From contig NC_060108.1 in NCBI RefSeq assembly GCF_021155765.1, positions 17,323,025-17,387,024 on the forward strand: a stretch of 64,000 bases of DNA, given 5' to 3'. Position 1 is the first letter of the stretch; each line of letters opens with the position of its first letter. The notes under the pieces were generated by a model. It worked only from the letters and a program-made list of their open reading frames with translations, did not search any database and was not told where the DNA came from. This document shows positions 1 through 13,100 of this stretch, one piece after another. This DNA comes from Diprion similis (taxonomy: Eukaryota; Arthropoda; Insecta; Hymenoptera; Diprionidae). Both the position numbers and the translations under genes were made by a program.

Positions 1-1083
1 CCAGCCCCCCTAGGAGGCGGGGGACTCGAAGAAGAGATAGGTAGCTCTGCCTACCCGGGCGCGCTTTCTGCGTGCAGCCGCTTATAACTTTCCACCAGGC
101 TGGCCGTCATCCCACTGGATTCCCAGTTTCCACCGAGTTGCCCGCTAAAGGGCGGCCCACTCTTCCAAATAATGCTCGCACCGAGCGGTCTCCGTCTCCG
201 GCGAACTGGACCGAAATCTTGGTTTAGTATCGAATCTGTTTTACGCGGTTATTTGACGAGCTCTTTTTGATCGTCTCCTCCGGACCAGCTCCGAGCGGCA
301 TTGGAACGCATCGCGTTTTTGTCCGAAGCGCGACGCTGGGATCACGCCGATCTAATTCTAGCTTCTGACGATGCCTATTCGAACCCGCGAGCATATCTAA
401 CTACCGTGCAATTCCAATTCCTGCGTAGTTATAATATGTCTTCATCGATTCGAAATGGAGAGAAAAGTAAAGGACAAAAGGGATGAGCTGATCATACTGA
501 GGCTTAAAAACTGCTTGATGAACTGAAGGGTTGAAAGAAGACAACGACAATGGAATATCGATTATTATCCTTGGCTGCACTGTCGCGGCTACAGTGTTGT
601 AAATTGCTACCCGTGATTCACAATCAGTAATCAGAGTATCGTTCAGCTGCTCTGTGCAGCCACGTACCTACGTAGTACCTATAACACCATTGCAGTTGGG
701 GTGCCTGTGTTCCTTACAGCTACCCTGCGCCCTGCGTCTAGGCACTTTGGAATCGTTTTAATGACTCGGTGACGCACGTAGGCACTCCCGCACACTCTGC
801 GATTGAAACCCCTTACCGAGCTCTTTCAACCCTTTCCAACCTTTTCTGAGATAATAAAGAAACCGCTCTCGAACTGGGAACGAAAAATTATTATGGGTAG
901 AACCACCGAGTCGGTCGCACGTGGCGCCGAGTGACTTTTGACTCCTCGTAATGCCCCCGCAGGCATGGAGGAACGAATACGTTATACGTATATTAAGTCC
1001 TAACCTACGAGCATGTGCACTTATATCGTAGGCATATTGTGCAAAGTAACCCCGTTTCCGAATTACCTATTCCCATGTGTATA

Positions 1084-1107
1084 AGAGAGAGAGAGAGAGA
1101 GAGAGAG
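1084..1107. repeat. (AG)n microsatellite
   Basis: About 12 AG units directly precede a purine-rich stretch. Simple repeat, read directly. Confidence 0.9.
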
Positions 1108-1363
1108 GGAGCGAGGGAGAAGGGAAAAGCAGTCGGCGGAGTCCCGGTTGTTTAACGTTCCGTGTCGCGATCGCTTCGAGGGTGAACCGTTCCTCTGCAG
1201 GGAGGGGGTGGAAATGGGGGCGTGGCGCCCTGAGATGTTGGCAAATTGTTTCACAAGCGATCGCGTAACACACTAACGAGTCACGAGTCGATCCTTATAC
1301 TCCGAACCTGAACCCCCTTATAGGACAGAGTCGAGTGGCTACACAAGCCTCAAAAGCAGCAAA

Positions 1364-1379
1364 GTGTGTGTGTGTGTGT
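1364..1379. repeat. (TG)n microsatellite
   Basis: About eight TG units, read directly. Confidence 0.85.
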
Positions 1380-3714
1380 TCATGACATACGTATAATACC
1401 GATACATGTTTTTACGTGCGAAAGTTGAAAAGTCTGTATGCGTAACGATATGAGTACCTACGACAAATTGGATACCTAGTCGTTGAAAATTGTAGGTGTG
1501 TATACGAATTGCCTGTAACTTTTACAGGCGTTACTACTGCAATACCAGTCGAAGAGGAAAATCCGTGACACGTATGTTCATTAGCGAATTGTCAAGATCG
1601 TCTATTTCGTGGCTCAAAGCGAAGTAAAGCAAAAAAAAAAAAAGGAAAAAATTCAAATACTCATCACCAGACACGGGGAAATGTAAAAATTGAATAACAC
1701 ACCAAGGTAAAAGGGCGTAAGCTCGCGTCCGGCGTACTACTGGTGACGCGTGTGTATAAATAAGAGGTAAAATAAAATTGTTGTAAAGATGGGTTTGGCG
1801 CCCGGTCGAAGCAGAAGCATCATGGGTATCGAGGGTACAATAAATGTTTGCACTTTGCAGCAGCAGCAGCAGCGGTGCAGAGCTCGAAGCTACCGGATGC
1901 AGCGTGGCATCTAGCAGGGCCAGTGTTTGCTCAGGCCTGGATCGCAAATAGGAGCCGACAATACGAAACTGCCTACATCCACACTGACGCACGATGTATA
2001 AATATGTATTCCATACGAAGAGAGCCGGAGAGGCCGGCGCCTCGGTGTGCCTCTTTCGAACGTCAGGATAGACACGTCCGCAGTGCACCGAAGTCCACAC
2101 ACGAATAAACGTAACTGTAAAGTGTAAGCCCCGCTACGGGGTGTACGCTGGATATACACAATACTCACGAGCGTATGCCTCGTTCTTTCATTTCTATAGG
2201 TGTCACTCGCAGACCTGCCAGTCCAAGACCGCATGGACACTTGGTATGCACCGAACGTATACGTCGTAGGCTACCTTTGCATGCTCCGATGTGGTTGTGG
2301 ACCCCGTGTCTTGCGCAAAGTGCGTCATTTCGATTGAACGGTGAGATGCTGCGTCAACCGGACCAGAAACTCAGCAATGCAAAGTCTGCAATTACGGATG
2401 AGGAAGCGACACGGAGTTTTTCACACATCTAGCAGGTTCTCTTCGGTTCTTGCGTTCTCCTTTGGATCGTTTGTGTCAAGCTGCAGTTACGGCACAAACG
2501 TGTCCAGGTGTTGTTGCCCTCCTCGTTCAAGAAACTAGGTAAACGTGTTCGAAAGAAGAGGCACAATTATATGGAAAGATAAAACTTTGTTGCACCCAAC
2601 GACACGGTAGACAGAGTATACGTATAATAGCGGTATCTGCGTTTACATTTTCCACGCGTTACATGCATACCGATAATTAAGCACAAACGAACGCCAAGCC
2701 AGTTGTGTCAATCGTATTGTTGAACGCGGAGTGCGTTCATTATTAATTGAAAATAAACACAATGGTCGGAAGACAGGCGACGTATCTTACGTAGCCCGCC
2801 TGCATGCAACCCGTACGAATGTACGTATGAATACGTATGGATCGACGAACGCCGCCACCTTAACAGCGTTTAGACATGTCACGCGCCATATGTCGCAATG
2901 TCGACAGCCGACTTCGTAGCGCAGTGTAATAATTGTTTCAAAACTGAATATACGTGTACAGTAATGATAAACGGAAATCGACGTTGTTCTAACGTGTCGC
3001 CAAAACTTATGTTTATACATGGACAAAGGCTCGACTGATTGGGAACCAGGATAAATTGATATCAGCAAATAGAGTAGATTATCGTATCCGTCTTCAAAGA
3101 CTTTCCTCTCACGGTTACATCATAAGCCGCGTCATTTTTCGCTGGCGGGTAATGACTATTCCTGATGCGAATCTGGAAGTAAGAAACGCGTGCCGTGAAT
3201 AAAAGGCAAGGTTGAAGCGTGGCCTTTATTCCGCGTCGACAACCGCCGCGAGCATACAAAATTCCGATGCGGTGCGAAAGGTATTCAAATTTGTGGTCAT
3301 AAGTGGCTTGAATGTGAACTGCAGAAGCGAGGATCAGACGCGTTCCTCGCACGCGCGCATCTCTAAACTACATCGTTCAATGGGCGCGCATATATAAGCA
3401 TGCCTGCTGGTTAAACGTATGCGCAAACATGATGTATCTTAGGAATATGCAGTATACGACAAGGAAAGGCGAGGCAACGATCGACGCGCTATTCAAATGA
3501 ATCAATCCCGGCGAATGCTTAATCCTCCGGGTCCTCTGCTTCAATATTCACCAATAAGAGACAGCGTGTCTCCTTTTACGACGGGGATCCTGATCGGAAA
3601 TTACAATATTTGCTTAATAATCGTTCCCTCGTTCCTTCGGTCGGGTCGTATGTGGTTCACTGTGCTACGCTTACCTACAAATTGTTACCTGTAAAAGTAG
3701 TAGTAACCTGACTA

Positions 3715-3940
3715 GAAATTTAGCGCCTACATTTGACCCTAACAAGGTTCATGTAACCGTACTTTGAAGGAAAGTGAATCTAGAAATCCCGCATTGACCC
3801 TTCAACTCCAAAAAATTCAAGTACCAAATCCTGATGTGAGCCTAAAATTAGTAAATCTGGATATTTCGGACATTTACTTTATTATCTTCAAACCGTACGT
3901 AGAAGCTCTTAAGTAGGATTTAAAGTAGGCGCTAAATTTC
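3715..3940. mobile_element. Candidate MITE with perfect 16-bp terminal inverted repeats
   Basis: The sequence GAAATTTAGCGCCTAC at 3715-3730 is matched exactly, in reverse complement, at 3925-3940. Similarity continues imperfectly a few bases inward on both sides. The enclosed 226 bp are AT-rich and non-coding. The flank GACTA on the left and GACTC on the right could be a short, imperfect target-site duplication. The size and structure fit a miniature inverted-repeat element, but I cannot name a family. Confidence 0.5.
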
Positions 3941-6226
3941 GACTCGGGAAAACTCGGATTTTACTTTTGATTGGTACCGTCGATAGAACGGTTGGCGGCG
4001 GGTTAAATATAAAATGGAAATATCTATGGAAACTATTGGGAGATCAAGAATCCTCGCAACTTGATCGATAAAAATTCGAGTACTAATACTATACTGAAAA
4101 TAGTTCCATCTTGAACAAAAATCGAAAGAACAATAGCAAGAAATGAAGAATAATCTTGTTTCCCAGCATGAAAAGCGAGTCTCGGTAGGGTGAATATTTA
4201 AAAAAAAGGTCTCTTCCTGGAGCGTGAAGGAGGTGCGCATGCGGCGCAGCGGTTCTAGTGGCGCATAGATCATCGGCGATCGTTGGATCGGGTGAAAGTG
4301 CGTGTACCTCGACGTGCGAAGATCCCGGCAGCCCTTAAATAGATCGTAATTCGAGTATCGGCTATAAATCTGGGTCATAAAGATGTCCATACTCTTGTAC
4401 TAAACGGGGTGAAAATGGGCCCGGAAATGTCCTCGAGAAGGGCCTCAGGATGGCGGATAGAATTGGAGCGCGCGGGCCTTACGCCTCGAGAAGGTGATCT
4501 ACATACCATTGTGCGGTGAGATTTATGGCGGTTGAAGGGCCAAAAAGTTGCTTCCGACTGTAGCCACCAACGTTTTCGAGGATGAGATCTTTATCGTTAG
4601 AGTAAGTAGGTATAACTTTTCCCGACGTTTGCACTCTGCTGCAGGTACCGTGGAGCAAGAGACGCGAAGAAATGGTTATAAACATCAGGAGTTAATCGTT
4701 ACGCAACGGAGGAGTTGGCGGAAATTCAAAGCACAAACGTCATCGTTTCCACGCGTCAATTGCATCTGACTCAAAGTTTGAAAAAAAACATCCACGTTCA
4801 AAAAAAAAAAAACAGCCGTAAGCTTTTTGTTGAAAATAGTACCTATAGGTAGACTTAACTCTCGCAGACCCGAGGGTTATTATATTGCTGGAGAAAAGCG
4901 GCGTATATATATAAATATTTTTAATCGGAAGGGGAAAAACAAGTCAAAGAAGAGAAAAATGAGAGCACTCCCCGTTCAAAAAAATGAAGGAATAAAAAAA
5001 AAAAAAAAAAAAGTACGGTGGCAGTGTTTAGACGTAGGTAACCTATATACGTATATATACCTGTGTATACAGGGAAAGTATTTGGCGTACGAAGAAAGGC
5101 TTTCTTTTTCTTTTCTTCCGCGCGGGGCGAGTACGGGATGGAAAAATGTGGGATAAAAAAAAGAGCCCAGGATGATAAAAAAAAAAAACACGTAAAAGCT
5201 TCGGAGCTCCGGAGTCGAGAAGAGAGAGACGAAGAGGAAGGGAAAAAGGAGGAGGAGAGAGACGGAATTATACGTGGGGAGGGGTGGCGGCCGACAATGC
5301 CGCATTTAAATTAAATTTAAAGTGTCATCCCCTGGGCGCGCATTGTTGAGCATCGTGACGTTAGTCCGCCGCTCGGCAAAACCCGCCCCAGAAAACCCTG
5401 GGGGAAGAAAACCGACCGTATCAAGTTCTGACGGCTCTGATCCGTGCGCGAAAGAAAATTAAAACTGGCCAAGCCAAAAGGACAGCAAGGAGAGAAGGGG
5501 GAAAGGAAAAGTGGCTGCAGCCATCGATTTACCCTCGGATATCCTGCCCGGATTAGGACCCCATCATATTCCCCGGATAAGTCTGCTTCAAGCTTCAAGG
5601 TGGATATTACCCCAAAGATAGGGAAAAGAAGACAAAGTTCAAAATTCACGTCTAAAAATAATTCATATAAAAACTAACAGTCTTGTTCTGTCAAAAAGCT
5701 GTGCAAGCATAATCCGACCGCGTCAAATTACGACAGGATGAACCAACCGTCCCCGCGTGATACGGATTTCAAGGAGGATTTACCGTGTCACCGAGTGATC
5801 GCGTATTAATATCTATCGGTATAAAAGAAACGATAGTAAGAGACATACTTGTACTTATCGAAAAAGTTTATGAAAGATGAAACGTCCGTATTGTAAAGGC
5901 GAACGACTTTTGTTCCGAACAATTTTTCATTGCACAACTTTACAAAGCTCAAAGAAATATATATATATATATAACGGCTATAATAATTTCCCTCACTCTC
6001 TCAGTTGAGGAAAGGAAAGTTTTATCGATATCCCGATGCTTGTAGCTGTACAACGAAAGCTTACACAATATATAACTCCCTCGAAACGATTATATTATAT
6101 ATACATTCTACGAATCTTTTTAGTCCTTGAGTATAAGTATTCGCAACGGAGGGAATTCCCCGATGTATCATCTCCTCTACTCGTGCGTGGCGACGAGCTC
6201 GTTACCTAAGCTCTAGATACTCGCGG

Positions 6227-6227
<1 letters not shown>

Positions 6228-6271
<44 letters not shown>

Positions 6272-6294
6272 CTCTCTTTCTCTCGATATTAAGA
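6228..6294. repeat. (CT)n tract
   Basis: About 20 uninterrupted TC units are followed by an imperfect CT-rich continuation. It forms a polypurine/polypyrimidine tract that could bind GAGA-type factors, but nothing here shows that it does. Confidence 0.9.
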
Positions 6295-6816
6295 GTCGTG
6301 AATAAGGCCGGTTATAAAGATTTCTGTAAATATATACGACGCACAAAAGAAGCGGGTAAGCAAAAGTCTAGACCGATTCTATTCACATGAGAGTATCTAT
6401 CCTCTCTTTATACACGCTAAAGTAATAGATCACAATGCGAGGGGTATAATTTATCACCACTTATAACAAGGAGCCGCAAGTTTCTGCATATTTCAACCCC
6501 TCCCCTCCCCCCCCCCCCCCACCCTTCCTCTCTCTCTCTCACCCATTCGCGAGGGTGGTTCAGGATGAGCTGCTATATACGCGTCGTAGTCCTGCAGCGG
6601 GAATGGGAGCGTGGAAGACAGGCAAGTCGAGCGAGGCAGGCAAGCAGGCAGACGTTATTTATTCGACGCCATTATGTCACAAGGCACGCGGAATATTGTT
6701 CAAGACATCGCGCATACATTAGGCGAACCTTTTATTACACCGCAACCACTTATTTGTTAACATAATAAAGCATGTTACGACAAGGACGACAAGGACGAGA
6801 TGAGAGCGAAAGAGAA

Positions 6817-6840
6817 AGAGAAAGAGAGAGAGAGAGAGAA
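6817..6840. repeat. (GA)n microsatellite
   Basis: Alternating GA run inside a purine-rich segment, read directly. Confidence 0.85.
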
Positions 6841-9800
6841 GGAGGTCGCGGAGAACTCGGCCCGGCTAAAACGCGTACCGCGACCATTTCTCGGGGGGAA
6901 ATGGGAAATGGGAAACGGAAAACGAGAGAAAGACCGACCGAGACCTTTTCCGTCAGCTTTTAGTCACACCGGATGCCGATACGAATATCATTTGTATTAC
7001 CGACTTCCGGAGCGAGAAAAGTTCACGCGCCACTCATAACTAGTCTGACACTACACCCCCTCCCTAATGAGGAAAAATTCGAGAACAGGAGAAATGGGAT
7101 GATGAAAAAAAAAAGAGAAAAGTATTAAGTTGCCGAACGAATAAAATTACTTGGAATTTTTCATTCTGCACTCAGGAACCTACAGGCGAAGGTATAAGGT
7201 ACACGAGTCTAGGTATATATATATAACGCGTGGCGTCATTTATACCTGCGCATCACGGATGTTTCCGCAGGAGCCGCGAGTGGCCCCCTAAATTCTGGAG
7301 GACAAAGTGATCCCCCGACAGTGGAATGGACTGGTGCAGATGCACGGTGAATATATCCCCTAATTGCGCGAAGGATCGATCGATCGATTTGTATCGATAC
7401 TCGGCCCGGCTTCGCTAACCAAACACAAAGCGTTGGGCTAATGACAACCAGAGACAAGGGGTCGGATTTGAAACCCCATCTGCTTTTAGTCCCGAATCTT
7501 CCCATGGACTGATACTTGACTTGAGCAATGCAACTATTGATTAACTCCTGACACTAATCGATTCCCATTCACACCAAATATTTTTCTCACCGCTCGACTA
7601 GCCTTCTCGCACAACGCTTATACTTTTTACTTCAATTTTTTTCCCTCACACACTCACTGCGCAACATAAATTTTTAAAAACATACGAATTAAACGAAATA
7701 CTGTTTTCTATCGAAACTTTCATTTCTTTTTTCTTCGCATATAGATATGTACCTGCGGTGTGAGCTGTGTAATTGACTGGCATTGCTTTACCTACTCGGA
7801 AAAAATGTTGTTCCTCCTCAGTTTAACCCAGTATATGATATTTTGAAAGCGCAGCAGACGGGGATGAACAGGGTATCGCTTTCCGATGCATGGGGGGTAC
7901 GAGGTGTCGAGGGGCTTCTGAGCGCCATGTACCAGCGTGACTCCAACTTTTCACACCATATCCACGTGTACATATTTTCTATTAGGGACGTTTTGTGCCG
8001 ATAGTTTCCACCCATTAGCTCTCGCAGCTGTTTTCTTGTTTACAAAAATAACACAGCGGTAGCAGCTTTTCGATTTGTCTTATACGCGAAATTCGCCTAG
8101 CTATACGCTGTCGAAATTTGTGCCGATTTTACGAAACTCGATTATACAATCGAACAGCTGAGCTGTTCAAACACCTTGACAACTTTATTGACACTGCAAA
8201 TAACAACTATTGCGAATATTCATTAACGTACGACACGCCGTTAGATTTGTGGAAGAAGAAAACAGGCAAATTTTTACCACGTTTCTCTGTGAAGTTTTAT
8301 TTTTGCAAAATATACCGCTGACAGCTGTTAACATTTGCAGCATTAGTACGCCGACTGGTGTCAACAGAAACGTACGTTTTTGAATGCCCTATTTTACCCA
8401 ATTAAATGATCTGTGTAATGAGTTCGAGCACGGTAAACACGCATGTTGTAAAAAAAACACATCACTGATGTCAACGCTTGTCATTTCGATAGTGTTTCAA
8501 GAAAGAATTAGATTTCTAATAAATTTAAAAAATTTTTGCACAGTTGCCATTGCTTCTCCACCTAAAATACTCAAACAAATTCTATGAAATATCACGTATT
8601 GTCTTCAGTAGAGTCAAGTTGATTCGCACATCTTTAAATTTTCAAGAATAACTGCAAATACCAGCATAATAAATTTTGAGTGTATTGCTTGTTTCCCGAG
8701 ATGAATAAGCAGTGCTTGAATTATGCCACCGAGACGAAAAGGGTATACGGAGAAAATAAAAGAGCAAAATTTAACTCAAAACAGCAGGAAAGGAGTTACA
8801 CGTCAGATTTTTTTGGTAAAACATACTTTGTAAAATGCAGAATTTACTGTAGAATCCGTAAAAATCTGTTACATTTATAGTAAAAAAAATATAGTTGACG
8901 CGTGTATTTTTTATCAAGCGTGATGTGTCCCTTTTTCCCGGCAGTTTGGAGTGAAATCTGCTCTTTTTCGTCTCTCCGTGTACCGCACACGTAACGAGTG
9001 GCTACATTATTATTGTCGTTGCAAGATAAAGGTTACATCCGCAGAGACGTTGAAATTCAATGCGTCTATATAAATACATGCGATTACACACAGCGTCTAC
9101 GTTTGATAATTATATAACGCGGTGGTTGTTGGAAATATCGTATTTCTGAAGGCTTCGCGTCTAATTAGAACGGAAACAGAGCTGAAAGACATATAATATC
9201 CGAAAGCAAATACACGCATAAAGATGATGAACAATTAATTGCGTAATCATCAGTTAAATATAGGCGAAGGTGCGTACATAATGTACGCCCAAAGAGATAC
9301 CCACGTAACTCGGAAGATCGAATTGGGATCGAGTTTTGAGCGGAAATACGGGCATTGAATGAACAATGGTACCGATACACGGTGAAGCTCGAACATTTCT
9401 TTGGTCTTCGGTTATAGCTGATATGGTCAGTTCCCCGAGTTGCGTTACGTTGCGTCGCATCGCGTTGCGTCAATGGCTCAGCAATTGCACGGCTGTCGCG
9501 GATAACGTGCCGTGGACAAACGACGCCGCTCGTTCCATTCATCACCGTCTATTTTCACCTCTGAACCGTTTTTGTACTCCGTCTCATCTCAGGCTCATTC
9601 ATGATCCGATATACATCCGCGTGCATACCTGTATAAGCCGAAGTGCGTGAGTCTCCGACACCCGAATCACGCGTTCGTACTTAACGTGAGGCGTTCTCTC
9701 GGCCTCCTAGGATCGTCGCGATAAATTGAAAAAAGTTGATTAATTAATTGATCGAATGATTCGAGGAAGTGGAAGAAACGCGAATGATGCAAACTACCGG

Positions 9801-10091
9801 ATTCTAAAAAAATTTTGAATCAGTACAACGAATAGTCGACTTCTTGCCTCGCACAGCGAATCATCGTCGCGGTGTGACAGCGAGGAAGAAGAAAATAAAT
9901 GGAACAAGTATAATCCGTGAAACGCATAAAATTTTGTCACACCGCGTTGATTCTTGTTTTTTCAACCTCGGGAACCCCACATTTTTTGCTACATCCTCGT
10001 CGGACACCGATCGAAAACATCGGGCCCACAAAAAGGGCCATGAATTTAAAATTATCTGTTGCCGCGCGTCTATATAGCGTCTCGAGCAAGT

Positions 10092-10123
<32 letters not shown>
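10092..10123. repeat. (CAG)n trinucleotide repeat
   Basis: About ten CAG units. Open frames cross it on both strands, but they have no conserved sequence outside the repeat, so I treat it as a non-coding microsatellite. Confidence 0.85.
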
Positions 10124-10124
<1 letters not shown>

Positions 10125-13100
10125 CCAGCGGAAGGAAAGCGCTGGGAGCGATTCGCCCTGTAGCCATTCGACGTCAAATTCCATGAAATCGAATTGAAAA
10201 TGATCGATACGCTTCCCATCGAATCTATAGAGAGACTCGGGTCTCGGTACGGGTGAACGAAAAAGCTACCTGGTCTTACCTGCCTTCATATATGATCGGC
10301 TGCAGCTCGCCGCAGGGTTTTAAAACCTGTCAACCGTCGACCGAAAGTATACATATACATACGCAATTCATACGCGTGTTGGTATCCGTATATGCGCACA
10401 CCAATCGAACAAATTGAACGTGTCCCCAGGATTTTTAATAAATCGATTTACTCACGCACTCCGCGCTTCCCCTCAGACAATGCGCCGACAAATCGAATGG
10501 CAAAGCGGTTTAAAAAATGGTTAACCGAAAGAAAATAAAGGAGCTATGGGTAGCCAAAGAGTAAAATGTGTGGAAGAAAAAACACAATTTCCAATACCCC
10601 GAAGCGTGTTACGAGAATATTCGCGGGGTTGAGAGTGTTTAGCACTTCCCGAAGAACCTGCTCTTCTCAAACTATTATAAACTGTATATACACTTGAAAT
10701 GGAGTTTGCAAACGAAAATTCTAACATTGCTAATTTGATGCCTACGTGATACAAGCGGAATTGAGAACCGATGATCGAAGCAATTCGGAGCCACCCGTTA
10801 AATCGCGTGGCACAAACCATACGGGGGTATGCACCATACATATAAGTGCAGAATTTACTATCACCATACACCAGTGTATTAGTGTATAATAAGCCAGTGA
10901 CTTTATACTATGTATATCATTGTTTGTTCAGCCGTTGTCTGCAGGCTGACGAAGACGACAAAGGAAGCTTCCCGATGCATTTATACAGTAGTTATGACTA
11001 TAGATATATTATAGATGCGTTTATACCGCAACAGAATGTATATAATAGACAACAAGGAATTGTCGCGGAGAAGTTGGAGCCACCATCAATATAAATAAGA
11101 GGTTAAACTTGCGCCGACGAGGGCAGCACGCGCACGCTCCGAGTGACGTTATATCATTTCATGCCCCATAATGCACGGCGGGGATATTAAGGTGGAGTAA
11201 TCCAGGCTACGATGAGCCTCGATAATGAAGCTACAAGTAGACGAGCTACCTCCAAGAAACCATCTTGAATTCCTGAATAAATTACTGAAAAATAAAAACA
11301 ACCACTCGGTGCTGAGACTCCACCGAGTTTCTTGGTGAATATCGCAAATACTTTCATATGCCGAATAGACCTTTCCTATTTCTTGAGAAGAGAGAAAAAC
11401 GATCCAATTACTTCTTGTATTGGCTATGTAAGATTTCGTTGGATTGTTTTTTTTTTTTTTCATACAGACCGCAAAGGAAATATTCGACATGAATTGCCAT
11501 TGTTTATTATATCGGCGTTGACAATGACGAAATGATCGGAAAATTCACTCTTTCGCGGTCTCTCTCTCGACCCTGTAACATGTGTGTTGAAGCTTTTTAC
11601 GTCCCACCAATCGAACCGCGTTTTTACCGCTTGGGCATCGATTTCGATGAAATTCAAGTGTATGGTGAAGCTTGTCTCGACTTGTGCAGAACCAAGTATA
11701 AGTAGTTCCTGATTTAGTGAGGGTTTAATGTTGCTAAAAAAAAATTTCATATAAAAAAAAGTCGACCGACTGAGTACAAAAAAAAATCATACGAGGATTA
11801 CGAGGAAATTTCTTCTAGCAACATATTCACGGGGGTTGGTTGAAAAAAATTCTTATTTTTCCCGATGAAGTATCGATAAATTTGTAATCTCTAGAAGGCG
11901 ATTGCCTCCAATTTCATCGAATCGTACCTATGAAACATTACAGCTCTAAGGATAAATCTCAAATCATGAATAATTTTACGGTCTCGTGATCACTCGCCAA
12001 TGGACAGAAAAAATGTCTCATTGCCAGATAACAAAGATTTCTTGCTCGTTTAGCGGCAAAATCCTTCATATAGGTACACCGACAGCTTTCTCTCGTTGCA
12101 AGTACATAGGTACTTTAAAGAGTCTCACGATGAACGACGAAAGAAGCGAGCCAAGCAATTGAGGTAAGAAGAATTTTCGATATGCACACATGATCGTGCA
12201 GAGCTGCGTTACGGGTACAGCTGGAGTGAAGTAATGACTGCCGCAGTACACATTTATTTCAGATGTATCGGTATATGTATACACAGTGTGCCTGGGTATG
12301 GGTGTATACCGCAAGCTGTACATATTATAAGGCTCTTTTTCTCGCGCTCCTCATTTGGTGTCTGTCATTGAATGAACGTTCATTATGGTGCCTCCCGGAC
12401 TAACAATCAGGTTCATTTTGTCTCTCTGGCTTGGTTAACAATGGATACCACACTCAGTCGCTCCGCGCGCGTCTCTTGCCGAGCCACCGCCATCTTGACT
12501 TCACCGCGATGTTCTTTTGTGGTCTTATAAAGCAACCCAAGAAGAAAAAGATGGGGGCATGGTACGGTGCACCTCCTTCTCCTTCTCCTCCTCCCCCTCC
12601 TGCTCCTGCTCCTGCTCCTCTTCTTTCCCTCTCCCTCCTTCCTCTCGAACTTATATACCATGCAGCTCTTTCTCTTCGTCGTCCAAACGAAAAGGACAGG
12701 CCGGAGACAAGCATGATGAAGACGAAGAAGAAGAAAGAACCAGAAAAAGAGGAAGATGTACCAAAGAGCTACCGTACAATTCACCCTCCTGCATGCGCAT
12801 CTATAATATGTCATTCTGTATCTCTGCTTCACATATTTTTTTTCTCTCTCACTTTTTATCAATCGATTGCCCAATCAATTTTACGTTACAATATTTAGTG
12901 AATAAAATGTTGAAATTGTAATCCTAGTATTAAAGAAAAAACATTTTCTTTTGTCCTCGTTTTTTTTTTTCTTCTTCACAGAAACAATTTCTCCAATTAT
13001 ATAAGAGGAATACTCGCTTTCCTCGACTTGCAAGTTAGCAATGAATTTAAAGTATGAAATTCGAAAATGTGCTTGGAAATGGGTAGGTACCCAGGGTCGC

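Noticed and set aside
1534-2100. 188-codon open frame on the - strand
   Set aside because: Composition is unlike a folded protein (poly-Ala/Leu from the CAG repeat, poly-Phe from a poly-A run) and there is no homology.
6676-6700. An 11-base match (AAGGCACGCGG) to the core of miR-124
   Set aside because: The bases after the match differ from the invariant mature miR-124, and I see no precursor hairpin around it.
9861-10186. Open frames with poly-Ser, poly-Cys or poly-Leu runs
   Set aside because: Produced by the CAG repeat read in different frames. There is no coding signal outside the repeat.
12413-12921. Overlapping open frames of 130-155 codons on both strands
   Set aside because: They are translations of CT/GA-rich low-complexity DNA with no conserved motif.
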